DNA of 64,000 nt, taken from the NCBI GenBank assembly GCA_964653285.1, contig CAZZEX010000007.1:13241-77240 (forward strand). The letters run 5' to 3'. Under the pieces are notes generated by a model. The model was not told the origin of the DNA, did no database searches, and worked only from the letters and a program-made list of their open reading frames with translations. Positions 26,081 to 34,630 of the stretch are shown one piece after another; positions within the stretch are counted from its first letter, which is position 1; each line of letters begins with the position of its first letter. A program made the position numbers and the translations under genes. This DNA is from CAZZEX01 sp964653285. Its GTDB lineage: Bacteria > Chloroflexota > Anaerolineae > B4-G1.

Positions 26081-26116
26081 GACCGGCTGGCAGTCTTGCT
26101 GGCCGGTCTTTGCTTT
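26081..26116 (+). terminator. tRNA-Val terminator
   Basis: GACCGGC (26081-26087) pairs with GCCGGTC (26102-26108), followed by TTTGCTTT. It starts directly after the CCA end. Confidence 0.8.
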
Positions 26117-26154
26117 CCCCTTCGGTGACATTTTACGTGAATGAATACGCCGCC

Positions 26155-26183
26155 TTGCTAATCCCTTCCTTTTGCGTTATGAT
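26155..26183 (+). promoter_or_regulatory. SNF2 helicase promoter (leaderless type)
   Basis: TTGCTA (26155-26160), 17-bp spacer, TATGAT (26178-26183). The ATG is 8 nt after the -10 box and has no Shine-Dalgarno, so the mRNA probably starts at or next to the start codon. Confidence 0.65.
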
Positions 26184-26191
26184 AGGCTCAA

Positions 26192-29100
26192 ATGGCCAAC
26201 CTGTACGCGCAACACCCCATTGATGCCCTGAACCTGCCCACCCGCGCCCGCAACGCGCTGGTGCGGGCGGGCATCACCACGCTGGAGAACCTGGTCGCCC
26301 GCAGCGACCTCGAACTCCTGGCCCTGCGCGGCTTCGGCTCGACCTCGCTGGCGCATGTACGGGAGCGGCTAGCGGCGCGGGAGCGGGAGCGCCAGCCAGA
26401 CGAGGCAGTGCCGGGGGAAGAATCCGGCGCTGGGCCTGACGATGGGGACGAACACAGACGTGAACTCCTCACGCCCTTGCCAGGGCGGCAGGTGCTCCAC
26501 GCCACATGGATCCCAGGTTCTCCCGGTCACCTCTTCCTGTGGGGCGAGGGAGAGCCGCTACCGCCCCGCAAGGGACGCGCTCCCAAGACGCCGCCACATC
26601 CCTTCCAACTGCCACCTGCTGTCCTGCGCGACGCCCTGCCCGGTCTGATCCCCGCCGATGTAGATGAAGCACGGGCGCTGGCCCACCTGCCGGCGACCGG
26701 TTGCACCCCCCAGCCCAGCCCCCAACTCATCCGTGACTTCCTGGCCGAAGATCCCGGCGAGTTGGAGTCCCTCGGCCTCTGGCGGGTGGATGGGCTGGCG
26801 CTCCCGCCCCTGGTGGCGCTGGCCTTCCTGAACGATCTTCCTCGCCCAGAAGACCTGGCTCCCCGCATCGCGCCGGGAGCCGACCTGCGCTTCTGGTCAC
26901 TGGCGGGCAAATTGGCGCTGGAACTCCTGGCCCGGCAGCAATTCGCCCCCACGCTGGCTCGCCAAAACGGGAGCCTCCGCGCTCTCTGGGTACCCGTCCT
27001 CGACCGGCCCGAGGACCTGCGGCGGGTGGAGCGGTTGGCACAGGCGATGCCCCCCGTCTGCCGTGCCCTTACCCCCCCCTCTGCTCCCCCCCATGGGGGG
27101 GGAGGGAGAGGGATTGCTTCCCCCCCAATGGGGGGGATGAAAGGGGGGGATGAGCCACCCGCGCCCCGTGCCCTGCTCAAGGACTTCCTGGGCGCGATGG
27201 TGGACACGGCCGTGCGGACCTGGCCCCCCCCACTGCTCCAGGTCGTCACCAAGCGGGACGATCCTGCCCTGCGGGCCTGGCTGACCGCCCTATTCCGCGC
27301 CAATTCGTCGGTGGACGCTCCCTCCCGCGATCTGGAAAAACTCCACGCTGAGGTCGCCCGCTGGCTGGAGCAACTCCTGGCCGGCGCAGAGGAGCCGTTC
27401 CGCCTATGTGTTCGCCTGGAGCCGCCCGCCCCGCCGGAGTCGGAGGACGAGGAAGAGACGCCGTTGTGGGTGCCGCCGGACGAGTGGGCCTTGCGCTTCT
27501 TCCTCCAGGCCCGTGACGATCCCAGCCTGCTCGTTCCCGCCGGCCTGGTCTGGCGGGAGCAAGACTCCACGTTGCGCTATTTGGACCGCCGCTTCGACAA
27601 ACCCCAGGAGCGGCTCCTGGCCGGGCTGGGTCAGGCCGCCCGTCTCTTCCCCCCGCTGGAGGACAGCCTGCGTACCGCCCGCCCCGAGGCCTGCTACCTG
27701 GACACCGAGCAGGCGTACACATTCCTGCGGGAGGCGGCCCCGCTGCTGGAGCAGAGTGGCCTTGGTGTCCTGGTGCCCCAGTGGTGGAAGAAGCGTCATA
27801 AGCGGCTGGGCGTGCACGCCACCCTCTCCCCCGCCGACGGCAAGGGCATCCTGAACCTGAACGCGCTGGTGCGCTTCCACTGGCAACTGGCCCTCGGCGA
27901 CCACACCCTCGCTCCAGGCGAGTTCACCCGCCTGGCGGCACTCAAACTGCCGCTGGTGCAGGTGCGCGGCGAGTGGGTCGAACTCCAGCCAGAGCAGATC
28001 GAGGCCGCCATCCGCTTCTGGGAGAAGCGCGCCGCCGAGGAGGAGATGACGCTGCGCCAGGCGCTCCAGATGGGGCTGGCGGAGGAGGGCCAGGCCGGCG
28101 ACCTGCCGGTCGTCGGCGTCGAGGCGAAAGGCTGGGTGCGCGACCTGCTGCGGCGGCTGGGTGGCGGCGAGCCATTGACCGAACTGCCCCCGCCGCAAGG
28201 CTTCGTCGGCCAACTGCGTCCCTACCAGGTGCGCGGTTTCTCCTGGCTGGACTTCCTGCGCCGCTGGGGCCTGGGGGCCTGCCTGGCCGACGACATGGGC
28301 CTGGGCAAGACCATTGAGACCATCGCCCTCATCCTGCACGATCTGGAGGAGAGCCGGGCCGACGGGCCGATCCTGGTCATCTGCCCCACCTCCGTCGTGG
28401 GCAACTGGGCGCGGGAGATCGGACGCTTCGCCCCGTCGCTGCGGGTGATGGTGCATCACGGCAGCGACCGGGCCAGCGGAGAGGAATTCGCCGCCCACGC
28501 CCGGCAGGCCAACGTCGTCATCAGCACCTACGCACTGGCCCGCCGGGACGAGGAGACGCTGCGGGCAGTCGAGTGGGGCGGGGTCGTGCTGGACGAGGCG
28601 CAGAAGATCAAGAACCCCAGCGCCAAGCAGACCCAGGCCATCCGGCGCTTGCCGGCAACCTACCGGGTCGCGCTCACCGGCACCCCGGTCGAAAACCGCC
28701 TGTCGGAACTGTGGTCCATCATGCAGTTCCTCAACCCGGGCTACCTGGGCTCGCAGAAGTCGTTCCGCACCAACTTTGCCCGGCCCATCGAGCGCTACCA
28801 AGACCGGGAAGCGGCGGCACATCTGCGGAAACTGATCCGGCCCTTCGTCCTGCGGCGCGTCAAGACCGATCCGACCGTCATCCAGGACCTGCCGGAAAAA
28901 CTGGAGCACAAGGTCTACTGTACGCTCACGCCGGAGCAGGCGACGCTCTACCAGGCAGTAGTCGAGGATGCGATGCTCCAGGTGGAGGAGGCGGAGGGCA
29001 TCCAGCGACGGGGGCTGGTGCTCTCGATGCTCCTGCGACTAAAACAAATCTGCAACCACCCGGCGCAGTTCCTGGGCGACGGCTCCTCGCTGCCGGACCG

Positions 29101-29644
29101 CTCCGGCAAACTGGCCCGCCTGGGGGAGATGTTGGAGGAGGTGCTGTCGGTCGAGGAGCGGGCGCTGGTCTTTACTCAGTTTGCCGAGATGGGCGCGCTC
29201 CTGCAGAGATACCTCCAGAACCTCTTCGGCGGCGAGGTGCTGTTCCTCTACGGCGGCACGTCGGCGAAGCAGCGCGACCGGATGATCGGTCGCTTCCAGG
29301 AGGAGCGGCACGGCCCGGCCATTTTCGTCCTTTCGCTCAAGGCGGGCGGCCTGGGGCTGAACCTGACCCGCGCCAACCACGTCTTCCACTTCGACCGCTG
29401 GTGGAACCCGGCCGTGGAGAACCAGGCTACCGACCGCGCCTTCCGCATTGGGCAGACGAAGGACGTGTGGGTGCACAAATTCGTCTGCGGCGGCACGCTG
29501 GAGGAGCGGATTGACGAACTCATTGAGAGCAAGAAGGCGCTGGCGGAAAGCGTCATCGGCGCGGGGGAGGCCTGGCTGACGGAACTGAGCACCGACCAGT
29601 TGCGGGAGATGGTCACGTTGAGCCGGGATGCCACGGGAGGGTAA
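26192..29644 (+). CDS. SNF2-family helicase with N-terminal alpha-CTD-like domain
   Basis: A 1150-residue double-stranded-DNA translocase. Residues 8-60 (PIDALNLPTRARNALVRAGI... then LRGFGSTSLAHVRERL) match the helix-hairpin-helix fold of the RNA polymerase alpha C-terminal domain. A long middle region is typical of bacterial HepA-like SNF2 proteins. The motor lies in the C-terminal ~450 residues: DDMGLGKTIETIALIL (Walker A), VVLDEAQKIKNP (II), ALTGTPVENRLSELW (III), and GGLGLNLTRANHVFHFDRWW then ATDRAFRIGQ (V-VI). Residues about 291-325 are an inserted repeat. The usual partner, a SWIM-finger protein, lies at 32170 beyond an R-M cassette. Confidence 0.93.
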   Translation: MANLYAQHPIDALNLPTRARNALVRAGITTLENLVARSDLELLALRGFGSTSLAHVRERLAARERERQPDEAVPGEESGAGPDDGDEHRRELLTPLPGRQVLHATWIPGSPGHLFLWGEGEPLPPRKGRAPKTPPHPFQLPPAVLRDALPGLIPADVDEARALAHLPATGCTPQPSPQLIRDFLAEDPGELESLGLWRVDGLALPPLVALAFLNDLPRPEDLAPRIAPGADLRFWSLAGKLALELLARQQFAPTLARQNGSLRALWVPVLDRPEDLRRVERLAQAMPPVCRALTPPSAPPHGGGGRGIASPPMGGMKGGDEPPAPRALLKDFLGAMVDTAVRTWPPPLLQVVTKRDDPALRAWLTALFRANSSVDAPSRDLEKLHAEVARWLEQLLAGAEEPFRLCVRLEPPAPPESEDEEETPLWVPPDEWALRFFLQARDDPSLLVPAGLVWREQDSTLRYLDRRFDKPQERLLAGLGQAARLFPPLEDSLRTARPEACYLDTEQAYTFLREAAPLLEQSGLGVLVPQWWKKRHKRLGVHATLSPADGKGILNLNALVRFHWQLALGDHTLAPGEFTRLAALKLPLVQVRGEWVELQPEQIEAAIRFWEKRAAEEEMTLRQALQMGLAEEGQAGDLPVVGVEAKGWVRDLLRRLGGGEPLTELPPPQGFVGQLRPYQVRGFSWLDFLRRWGLGACLADDMGLGKTIETIALILHDLEESRADGPILVICPTSVVGNWAREIGRFAPSLRVMVHHGSDRASGEEFAAHARQANVVISTYALARRDEETLRAVEWGGVVLDEAQKIKNPSAKQTQAIRRLPATYRVALTGTPVENRLSELWSIMQFLNPGYLGSQKSFRTNFARPIERYQDREAAAHLRKLIRPFVLRRVKTDPTVIQDLPEKLEHKVYCTLTPEQATLYQAVVEDAMLQVEEAEGIQRRGLVLSMLLRLKQICNHPAQFLGDGSSLPDRSGKLARLGEMLEEVLSVEERALVFTQFAEMGALLQRYLQNLFGGEVLFLYGGTSAKQRDRMIGRFQEERHGPAIFVLSLKAGGLGLNLTRANHVFHFDRWWNPAVENQATDRAFRIGQTKDVWVHKFVCGGTLEERIDELIESKKALAESVIGAGEAWLTELSTDQLREMVTLSRDATGG
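27061..27174. repeat. Palindromic G/C-run element inserted in frame in the SNF2 gene
   Basis: Two CCCCCC-AATG/CATG-GGGGGG palindromes sit side by side (about 27086-27110 and 27120-27136). The element is flanked by 9-bp direct repeats CCGTGCCCT at 27061-27069 and 27166-27174. The repeat-to-repeat distance is exactly 105 bp, or 35 codons, so the frame is kept. It encodes a Pro/Gly-rich stretch with PPMGG. A sister copy is in recD2. Confidence 0.85.
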
Positions 29645-29651
29645 GGGATCA

Positions 29652-30857
29652 ATGAGAGCAAGTACAACAAACTCTGGCAAGACAGTGGCTGAATTGAGAG
29701 ATTACAATGTCCTCACAGTCGAACATGCGCGCAACATAGCCACGACCTGGTTGGAGAGTGTAAGGTTAGAAGAAGCCATCGCCTTTGGATTGCCGGAGAT
29801 AGACGATAGGTATCACGTGTGGCGTGTTCCACTCGTGGGGAAAGATCGACGCGAGAGGGTCGGTGAAATCGTCATTGATGCGCGAACGTCTTTGATCTAC
29901 GAGGACAAAACAACTGCCAGGGATGTTCTCGAAAGACGTTTGTTGAGAAGAAAGGGTGGTCAAAGAAAACAGACGCCGGGAAATAGACGGTGCAAAATTT
30001 CCGCTCTAAGAAACACGATAGCCTGTGGAGACGCCGAAGACATCCTACAGCAACTGCCAGAAGAGTCTATCAATCTTGTCTTTACGTCGCCGCCATACTA
30101 CAACGCGAGACCCGAATACACGGAGTACATTACGTACGAAGAATATCTCCTGAAGATGCGCAAAGTGATTCAACTCTGTCATCGTGTTCTGAACGAGGGG
30201 CGATTCTTTGTCATGAACGTCTCGCCAATTCTGATACGTCGTGCGAGCAGGAGTGAGTCGTCAAAAAGAATCGCTGTGCCGTTTGACATGCACAGGCTGT
30301 TTGTGGAGGAAGGATTTGATTTTATAGACGACATCATCTGGGAAAAGCCCGCAGGAGCGGGATGGGCGACTGGGCGAGGTCGCAGATTTGCCGCAGATAG
30401 AAATCCACTTCAATACAAGCCGGTCCCAGTGACTGAATATGTCCTGGTATATCGAAAGCACACAGACCGCTTGATAGATTGGAATATCCGGGTGCATCCC
30501 AAACAGGAACTGGTGCAGGCGTCGAAAATAGCCGATGGATATGAAACCACAAATATCTGGCACATCAAACCGTCGCATGACAAGAAACACCCGGCTGTAT
30601 TCCCCGAAGAACTTGCGACGAAGGTGATCACCTACTACTCCTTTGTAGATGATGTTGTTCTGGACCCGTTCGCCGGTATCGGCACTGTTGGTCAGGCCGC
30701 AGCGAAACTAGGCAGACTTTTTGTGCTCATTGAGATAAACCCGGAATATGCACACGAGATTTGCCAACGGGCGAGAAAGTGGCTGGGCAAAGAAGACGTT
30801 CAGGACGTTTTTCTCATCAACTGCCCTCCCATTCCCGTTGACGATATGCTTCTGTAA
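29652..30857 (+). CDS. Type II DNA methyltransferase, beta class (probable N4-cytosine)
   Basis: A 401-residue SAM-dependent DNA methylase. The catalytic motif TSPPYYN lies near residue 150 and the SAM motif DPFAGIGTVGQAA near residue 340, so the order is catalytic then SAM-binding, as in beta-class enzymes. TSPPY favours N4-cytosine. The first ~110 residues (RDYNVLTVEHARNIATTWLE...) are an extra domain of unknown role, perhaps target recognition. The next gene, 30 bp on, is the likely restriction enzyme. Base composition is clearly less GC-rich than the flanking helicase and SWIM genes. Confidence 0.88.
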   Translation: MRASTTNSGKTVAELRDYNVLTVEHARNIATTWLESVRLEEAIAFGLPEIDDRYHVWRVPLVGKDRRERVGEIVIDARTSLIYEDKTTARDVLERRLLRRKGGQRKQTPGNRRCKISALRNTIACGDAEDILQQLPEESINLVFTSPPYYNARPEYTEYITYEEYLLKMRKVIQLCHRVLNEGRFFVMNVSPILIRRASRSESSKRIAVPFDMHRLFVEEGFDFIDDIIWEKPAGAGWATGRGRRFAADRNPLQYKPVPVTEYVLVYRKHTDRLIDWNIRVHPKQELVQASKIADGYETTNIWHIKPSHDKKHPAVFPEELATKVITYYSFVDDVVLDPFAGIGTVGQAAAKLGRLFVLIEINPEYAHEICQRARKWLGKEDVQDVFLINCPPIPVDDMLL

Positions 30858-30887
30858 GCCAAATCAACATATAGAGGGTGATATTCG

Positions 30888-31994
30888 ATGAAACAATCCA
30901 AGTCCTTTCAGGTCACGAGTTTGACCAAACTCATGAGCGAGGAATCTTTGAATCTACTCGATGCCAGTGGCCCTGAGTTGGTCAGAAGAATCGGTATGGA
31001 TGCTGTCAGGACTGTAGTATTCGATGTTCTGTCAGGCAGGAATCTACGGGATTCAACCGAAATGCTCACACGTCGCAGATTGGCAGCCCTAAATGCGGCT
31101 ACAGTGTCCATGTTTCTCAAGGGCACTGCGATTCAACTGGATTTTGTCGAGCGGCTGCCAGCCATTGCCGCAAGAATCCTCAAGGACGGCCGTCTCTCCA
31201 AGTCTGAAAGATGGGTAGCACAATGGGCATTGGGTCTAACAGACAAAGCCAGTCAGAATGTTCTCCGCGATGACGCCAGTCTGCTGGCAGAGTATCGAGA
31301 TCGCTATGTCTCGACGTGCGAGGAAATCATTCGTGAGAGCATAGCTGAATTTGGCAATCTTGGCGGCGAGATACGCCTTGGCGATGAACTGATGACAACC
31401 CTCAGTTGGAAATTCATAGTCTACTTGCTTGGAACGGTTGGGGCACAAACCCTGACCATACGGGGGTCAGAGAAATCGGCCTACGGTAAGCCATTCGAAC
31501 GACTGGTTCTTGGTTCTTTGCTACATATTCTTAATTTTCGCTTCGTGGGTCCGGATGGCCCGAAGCAGTTTGAGCGCGAGTTTTGGTTATCGTCACGGGG
31601 GGAGAAAAGAGAAAGTGATACAACAGCTCTCTGGCGGGCGGGACAAGGGATACGTTTTGACATTGGATTCATTGGTCGAGGAAATCCCGAAATCTCGCTG
31701 GACAAAGTGACACGATTTGCTCGCGAGATGGAGTTGGGTCGATCCAAATGGTACATGGCAACCATTATCATCGTTGACCGCATAGGGCAGGGTAGCGGAA
31801 TCAAGGACATGGCCCAGGAGATAGGCGGTGATATTGTCCAGATGAGCATGACTTATTGGCCTCAAGAGGTGGCTCAGATTCTCAATCACAGGATGAAATT
31901 TCAACATCCATTGGTAGATATGCACCGTTCTGAGATCAGCAGCTACTTGAAAGAAGCGATGAAAAGCGTTCCACTGGTGGACTATTTGCCCTGA
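30888..31994 (+). CDS. Probable type II restriction endonuclease (CfrBI-like)
   Basis: A 368-residue protein directly after the methylase. The segment GPELVRRIGMDAVRTVVFDV followed by LSGRNLRDSTEMLTRRRLAA, and the charged core IRFDIGFIGRGNPEISLDKV, suggest the CfrBI type of nuclease, whose known partner is an N4-cytosine methylase. A catalytic D-(E/D)xK pattern may be the Asp of RFDIGF and the acidic/Lys residues that follow, but this is not certain. The family assignment is from memory of the motif, so target sequence and fold should be treated as unproven. Confidence 0.65.
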   Translation: MKQSKSFQVTSLTKLMSEESLNLLDASGPELVRRIGMDAVRTVVFDVLSGRNLRDSTEMLTRRRLAALNAATVSMFLKGTAIQLDFVERLPAIAARILKDGRLSKSERWVAQWALGLTDKASQNVLRDDASLLAEYRDRYVSTCEEIIRESIAEFGNLGGEIRLGDELMTTLSWKFIVYLLGTVGAQTLTIRGSEKSAYGKPFERLVLGSLLHILNFRFVGPDGPKQFEREFWLSSRGEKRESDTTALWRAGQGIRFDIGFIGRGNPEISLDKVTRFAREMELGRSKWYMATIIIVDRIGQGSGIKDMAQEIGGDIVQMSMTYWPQEVAQILNHRMKFQHPLVDMHRSEISSYLKEAMKSVPLVDYLP

Positions 31995-32047
31995 GCCCGC
32001 TATGCTGTACTTTGTCCGCATCTTCTCAAAAAGTTGGGGCAATGTAG

Positions 32048-32173
32048 ACAAGGTTTCCATACCTCCGTGCGCCGATCGCGGTTCCGGTGGGTGATTTTAT
32101 CCTGGCGCGGGATGCTCTGGGTAATCGGCATGTGATGATAGGTCAGGGCATGACACGGGAGAACGCCGAATGA
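32048..32173 (+). pseudogene. 3' remnant of an unknown gene before the SWIM gene
   Basis: A frame open from just after a stop at 32045 to the TGA at 32171 encodes about 41 residues with PIAVPVGDFILARDALGNRH and then MIGQGMTRENAE. It has no start codon of its own and overlaps the SWIM start as ATGA, the junction expected of a translationally coupled upstream gene. It may be what is left of a gene cut by arrival of the R-M cassette. No family is recognised. Confidence 0.4.
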
Positions 32174-33069
32174 GCCGTAGAAGATACAGCAGTTACTGGG
32201 GCTACTTCCCCAAAACTACCCCCATCCCGGTCAAGGATGGCATCAAGGCACACACGCAGCGCGGGCAGTTTGGGAAGAACTGGTGGGCGCGGCGCTGGAT
32301 CGCGGTACTGCAATCCTTCGGCTGGAGCAACCGCCTCCAGCGCGGCCGCACCTACGCCCGCAAGGGCCAGGTGCTGAACATTGACGTGCACCCGGGGCGG
32401 GTCACCGCCCGCGTGCAGGGCTCCCGCCGCAAACCCTACAGTGTACGCATCAAGATCACACCGCTGAGCGATGACGAATGGCATCAGGCGATTGACGCCA
32501 TGGCCGGGCAGGCACTTTTCGCCGCGCAACTCCTGGCCGGCGAGATGCCGCCGGAGATCGAGCAGGCATTCCAGGCCGCCGGCGTCTCCCTCTTCCCCAC
32601 CAGCGACGATATCGCGATGAGCTGTTCCTGCCCCGACTGGGCCGTCCCCTGCAAGCACATCGCCGCCGTCTACTACCTGCTGGGAGAGGAGTTCGACCGT
32701 GACCCGTTCCTCCTGTTCACACTGCGGGGCCGCACCCGCGAGCAGGTGATGGAGGCGTTGCGGGCCCGCCGCGCCGCTAGTGCTCCACCGGCTGAGGAAG
32801 CCGCACTGGAGGAGGCACCAGAGCCCCAGGCGGAGCCGCTGGAGGCCGATCTTTCTCGCTTCTGGGAACTGCGGGGAAGCGTGGGTGGACTCCGCGTGAC
32901 CATCGCGCCGCCGCCGGTGGAGACGGCACTCTTGAAGCGGTTGGGTCCGCCCCCTTTCTCTCGCCGCCCCGAGGCATTCATCAGCGCGCTGACCCTGGCC
33001 TACGCCGCCGTCACCGACCGGGCACTGGCGCTGGCTTTCGGAGAGGATCAATTTGCGAATGGCGAATAG
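32170..33069 (+). CDS. SWIM zinc-finger protein
   Basis: A 299-residue protein. The SWIM motif CxCxnCxH is SCSCPDWAVPCKHIAAVYY (near residues 153-171), which binds zinc and probably DNA or protein. The opening YWGYFPKTTPIPVKDGIKAH and RNWWARRWIAVLQSF-like segment are typical of the SWIM proteins paired with bacterial SNF2 helicases. The matching SNF2 gene is at 26192, displaced by the R-M cassette. The C-terminal ~90 residues are Ala/Glu/Pro-rich. The stop falls inside a gcgaatagcgaat word repeat. Confidence 0.88.
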   Translation: MSRRRYSSYWGYFPKTTPIPVKDGIKAHTQRGQFGKNWWARRWIAVLQSFGWSNRLQRGRTYARKGQVLNIDVHPGRVTARVQGSRRKPYSVRIKITPLSDDEWHQAIDAMAGQALFAAQLLAGEMPPEIEQAFQAAGVSLFPTSDDIAMSCSCPDWAVPCKHIAAVYYLLGEEFDRDPFLLFTLRGRTREQVMEALRARRAASAPPAEEAALEEAPEPQAEPLEADLSRFWELRGSVGGLRVTIAPPPVETALLKRLGPPPFSRRPEAFISALTLAYAAVTDRALALAFGEDQFANGE

Positions 33070-33100
33070 CGAATAGCGAATGGCGAATAGGGAACGGAGC
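33048..33100. repeat. GCGAAT(A/G)G word repeat
   Basis: Five near-copies of tggcgaatagcgaa-type words in a row. They supply the last codons of the SWIM gene (FANGE) and the first codons of the next gene (MANRE). Confidence 0.75.
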
Positions 33101-34507
33101 TCTCTCTCAATAGTCGTCCTGCTCCTCGGCCTGCTTGCGGGCGCCGGCTGTGCCCCTATACCGACCGCTACGCTCTCCCTCACGTCCACCCCGCCGCCGC
33201 CGGCCACACCGACGCACACGCCCCCCCCACCCTCCACGGCCACGCTCACCCCAACCACTACATCTACACCTACATCCACGCCCGTCCCGACCGACACCCC
33301 TACCTCTACACCCCCACCCACGCCTATCCCCACCGACACCCCTACTCTCACGCCCATCCCTCCTACTTCTATCCCCTCCGACACCCCCACTCCCATACCC
33401 CCTCCCCCTACCCTCACACCTTCTCTCCCCTTTGCCCCTGCGCCTCCACCCGGGCGGATGTTTGCCACTCTGGACGACTACTGGGCCGGGGCCGCCGAGT
33501 GGGTGCCAGAACCGTTTGACGTGGGCCTGCCCACGGGCGAATCGGACACCGTCTACCGGGGCGGCACCGAGTTCTGGTCCTACCTGCACGCCAGCCATCA
33601 GTCAGCGGGGGTGGTGGACCAGTGCGGCGACCCGGTCCCCTTCCCTGGCTGCGTCACGCTGTGGAAGAGCCACGATGGCGGGCTCCACTTCGTCCTCGAA
33701 AACCCCGTCTGCCTCTTCCCCTGCGCCACCTGCCCATGCGACACTGGTCGGGACCACACCCAACAGCAGCAGTACCCGCGCGTCTTCTTCGATAACGACC
33801 GCGCCTACATGGTCTACGAGTGGGGGGCGGGCACCTATCTGCGCACCTCCCCCGACGGCCTCCAGTGGTCGGCCGAGGCCCACGTGCCCGGCACCGGTGC
33901 CTGGCACGTCGAGCAGGGTCCGTGCACCGAGGCGGAATCCATCGGCAAGCACCCCCATATCTACTCGGAACTGGAGTGGGACTGCCTGGTGGGCGCGCCG
34001 CCGGGCATCTACGTCGAGGGCAACCTGCTGTACGTCTTCGTAGGCCTGGGGCGGGCCCCGGGGCATATGGGCTGTTACGTGGGCAACAAGTACGCCGGAG
34101 CGGGGGGCTTGCGCAAGTGTGCCTCCAATCCCCTCTTTGGGGCGGAACTCGGCTACGGGACAGTGGATGCCCTGGGAGCGGCAGCCAATCCCTACTTCGA
34201 GTTCCGCACCATCTCCTCAGCCGACGTGGTGCGGGTGGGCGACCACTACTACATGGCCTACGAGGGCGTGCGCGGCCCCAGTGACCCCACCGTCGTGGAT
34301 GACCAATTCGGGCTGGGATTTGCCCGCAGCGTGGGGCTAGCCATTGACGGGCCGTGGGAGAAGTACCCCGGCAACCCGGTGACTATGGACCTGGCCAACA
34401 ACTGGGGCGTGGGCCACGCGGACATCGTCATCGTCGGCCCGGCCACCTATCTCTACACAGCCACCTCGCCCACCACCCGTGGGCGGTACGTGCTGGTGCG
34501 ACGATAA
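33080..34507 (+). CDS. Secreted lipoprotein with Thr/Pro linker and GH43-like propeller domain
   Basis: A signal peptide (SLSIVVLLLGLLAGAGC) ends in a lipobox Cys near residue 24. Residues ~25-120 are a Thr/Pro/Ser-rich spacer typical of surface proteins in this lineage. The rest resembles a five-bladed beta-propeller of the GH43/GH32 glycosidase clan: TLWKSHDGGLHFVLENP, RAYMVYEWGAGTYLRTSPDG, SADVVRVGDHYYMAYEGVRG and FGLGFARSVGLAIDGPWEKY. Several Cys pairs suggest export. Catalytic acids cannot be fixed, so activity is unproven. The start codon lies inside the word repeat, so the true N-terminus is uncertain by a few codons. Confidence 0.75.
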   Translation: MANRERSSLSIVVLLLGLLAGAGCAPIPTATLSLTSTPPPPATPTHTPPPPSTATLTPTTTSTPTSTPVPTDTPTSTPPPTPIPTDTPTLTPIPPTSIPSDTPTPIPPPPTLTPSLPFAPAPPPGRMFATLDDYWAGAAEWVPEPFDVGLPTGESDTVYRGGTEFWSYLHASHQSAGVVDQCGDPVPFPGCVTLWKSHDGGLHFVLENPVCLFPCATCPCDTGRDHTQQQQYPRVFFDNDRAYMVYEWGAGTYLRTSPDGLQWSAEAHVPGTGAWHVEQGPCTEAESIGKHPHIYSELEWDCLVGAPPGIYVEGNLLYVFVGLGRAPGHMGCYVGNKYAGAGGLRKCASNPLFGAELGYGTVDALGAAANPYFEFRTISSADVVRVGDHYYMAYEGVRGPSDPTVVDDQFGLGFARSVGLAIDGPWEKYPGNPVTMDLANNWGVGHADIVIVGPATYLYTATSPTTRGRYVLVRR

Positions 34508-34510
34508 CCA

Positions 34511-34612
34511 CTGGCGAATAGCAAATGGCAAACAGCGAACCAGGCATCAGGCATCGCACATCACACAATACGCAGTGCGCAACATGCATTACGTTTTGCC
34601 TTTCACGAGCCG
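34511..34612. repeat. Intergenic word repeats
   Basis: A chain of near-repeats: ggcgaatagcaaatggcaaac, then caggcatcaggcatcgcacatcac, then acgcagtgcgcaacatgcattacg. It fills the gap between the propeller gene and the epimerase gene. Confidence 0.6.
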
Positions 34613-34630
34613 ATGAACCGGAGGGACACT

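Noticed and set aside
27404..28909. A 501-codon frame antisense to the SNF2 helicase
   Set aside because: It is a GC-rich shadow of the conserved motor domain; the plus strand carries all helicase motifs.
33080..33430. A CRISPR-like or tandem-repeat array in the propeller gene
   Set aside because: The repeats are irregular Thr/Pro codons of a linker with no fixed spacer length. No CRISPR array was seen anywhere.
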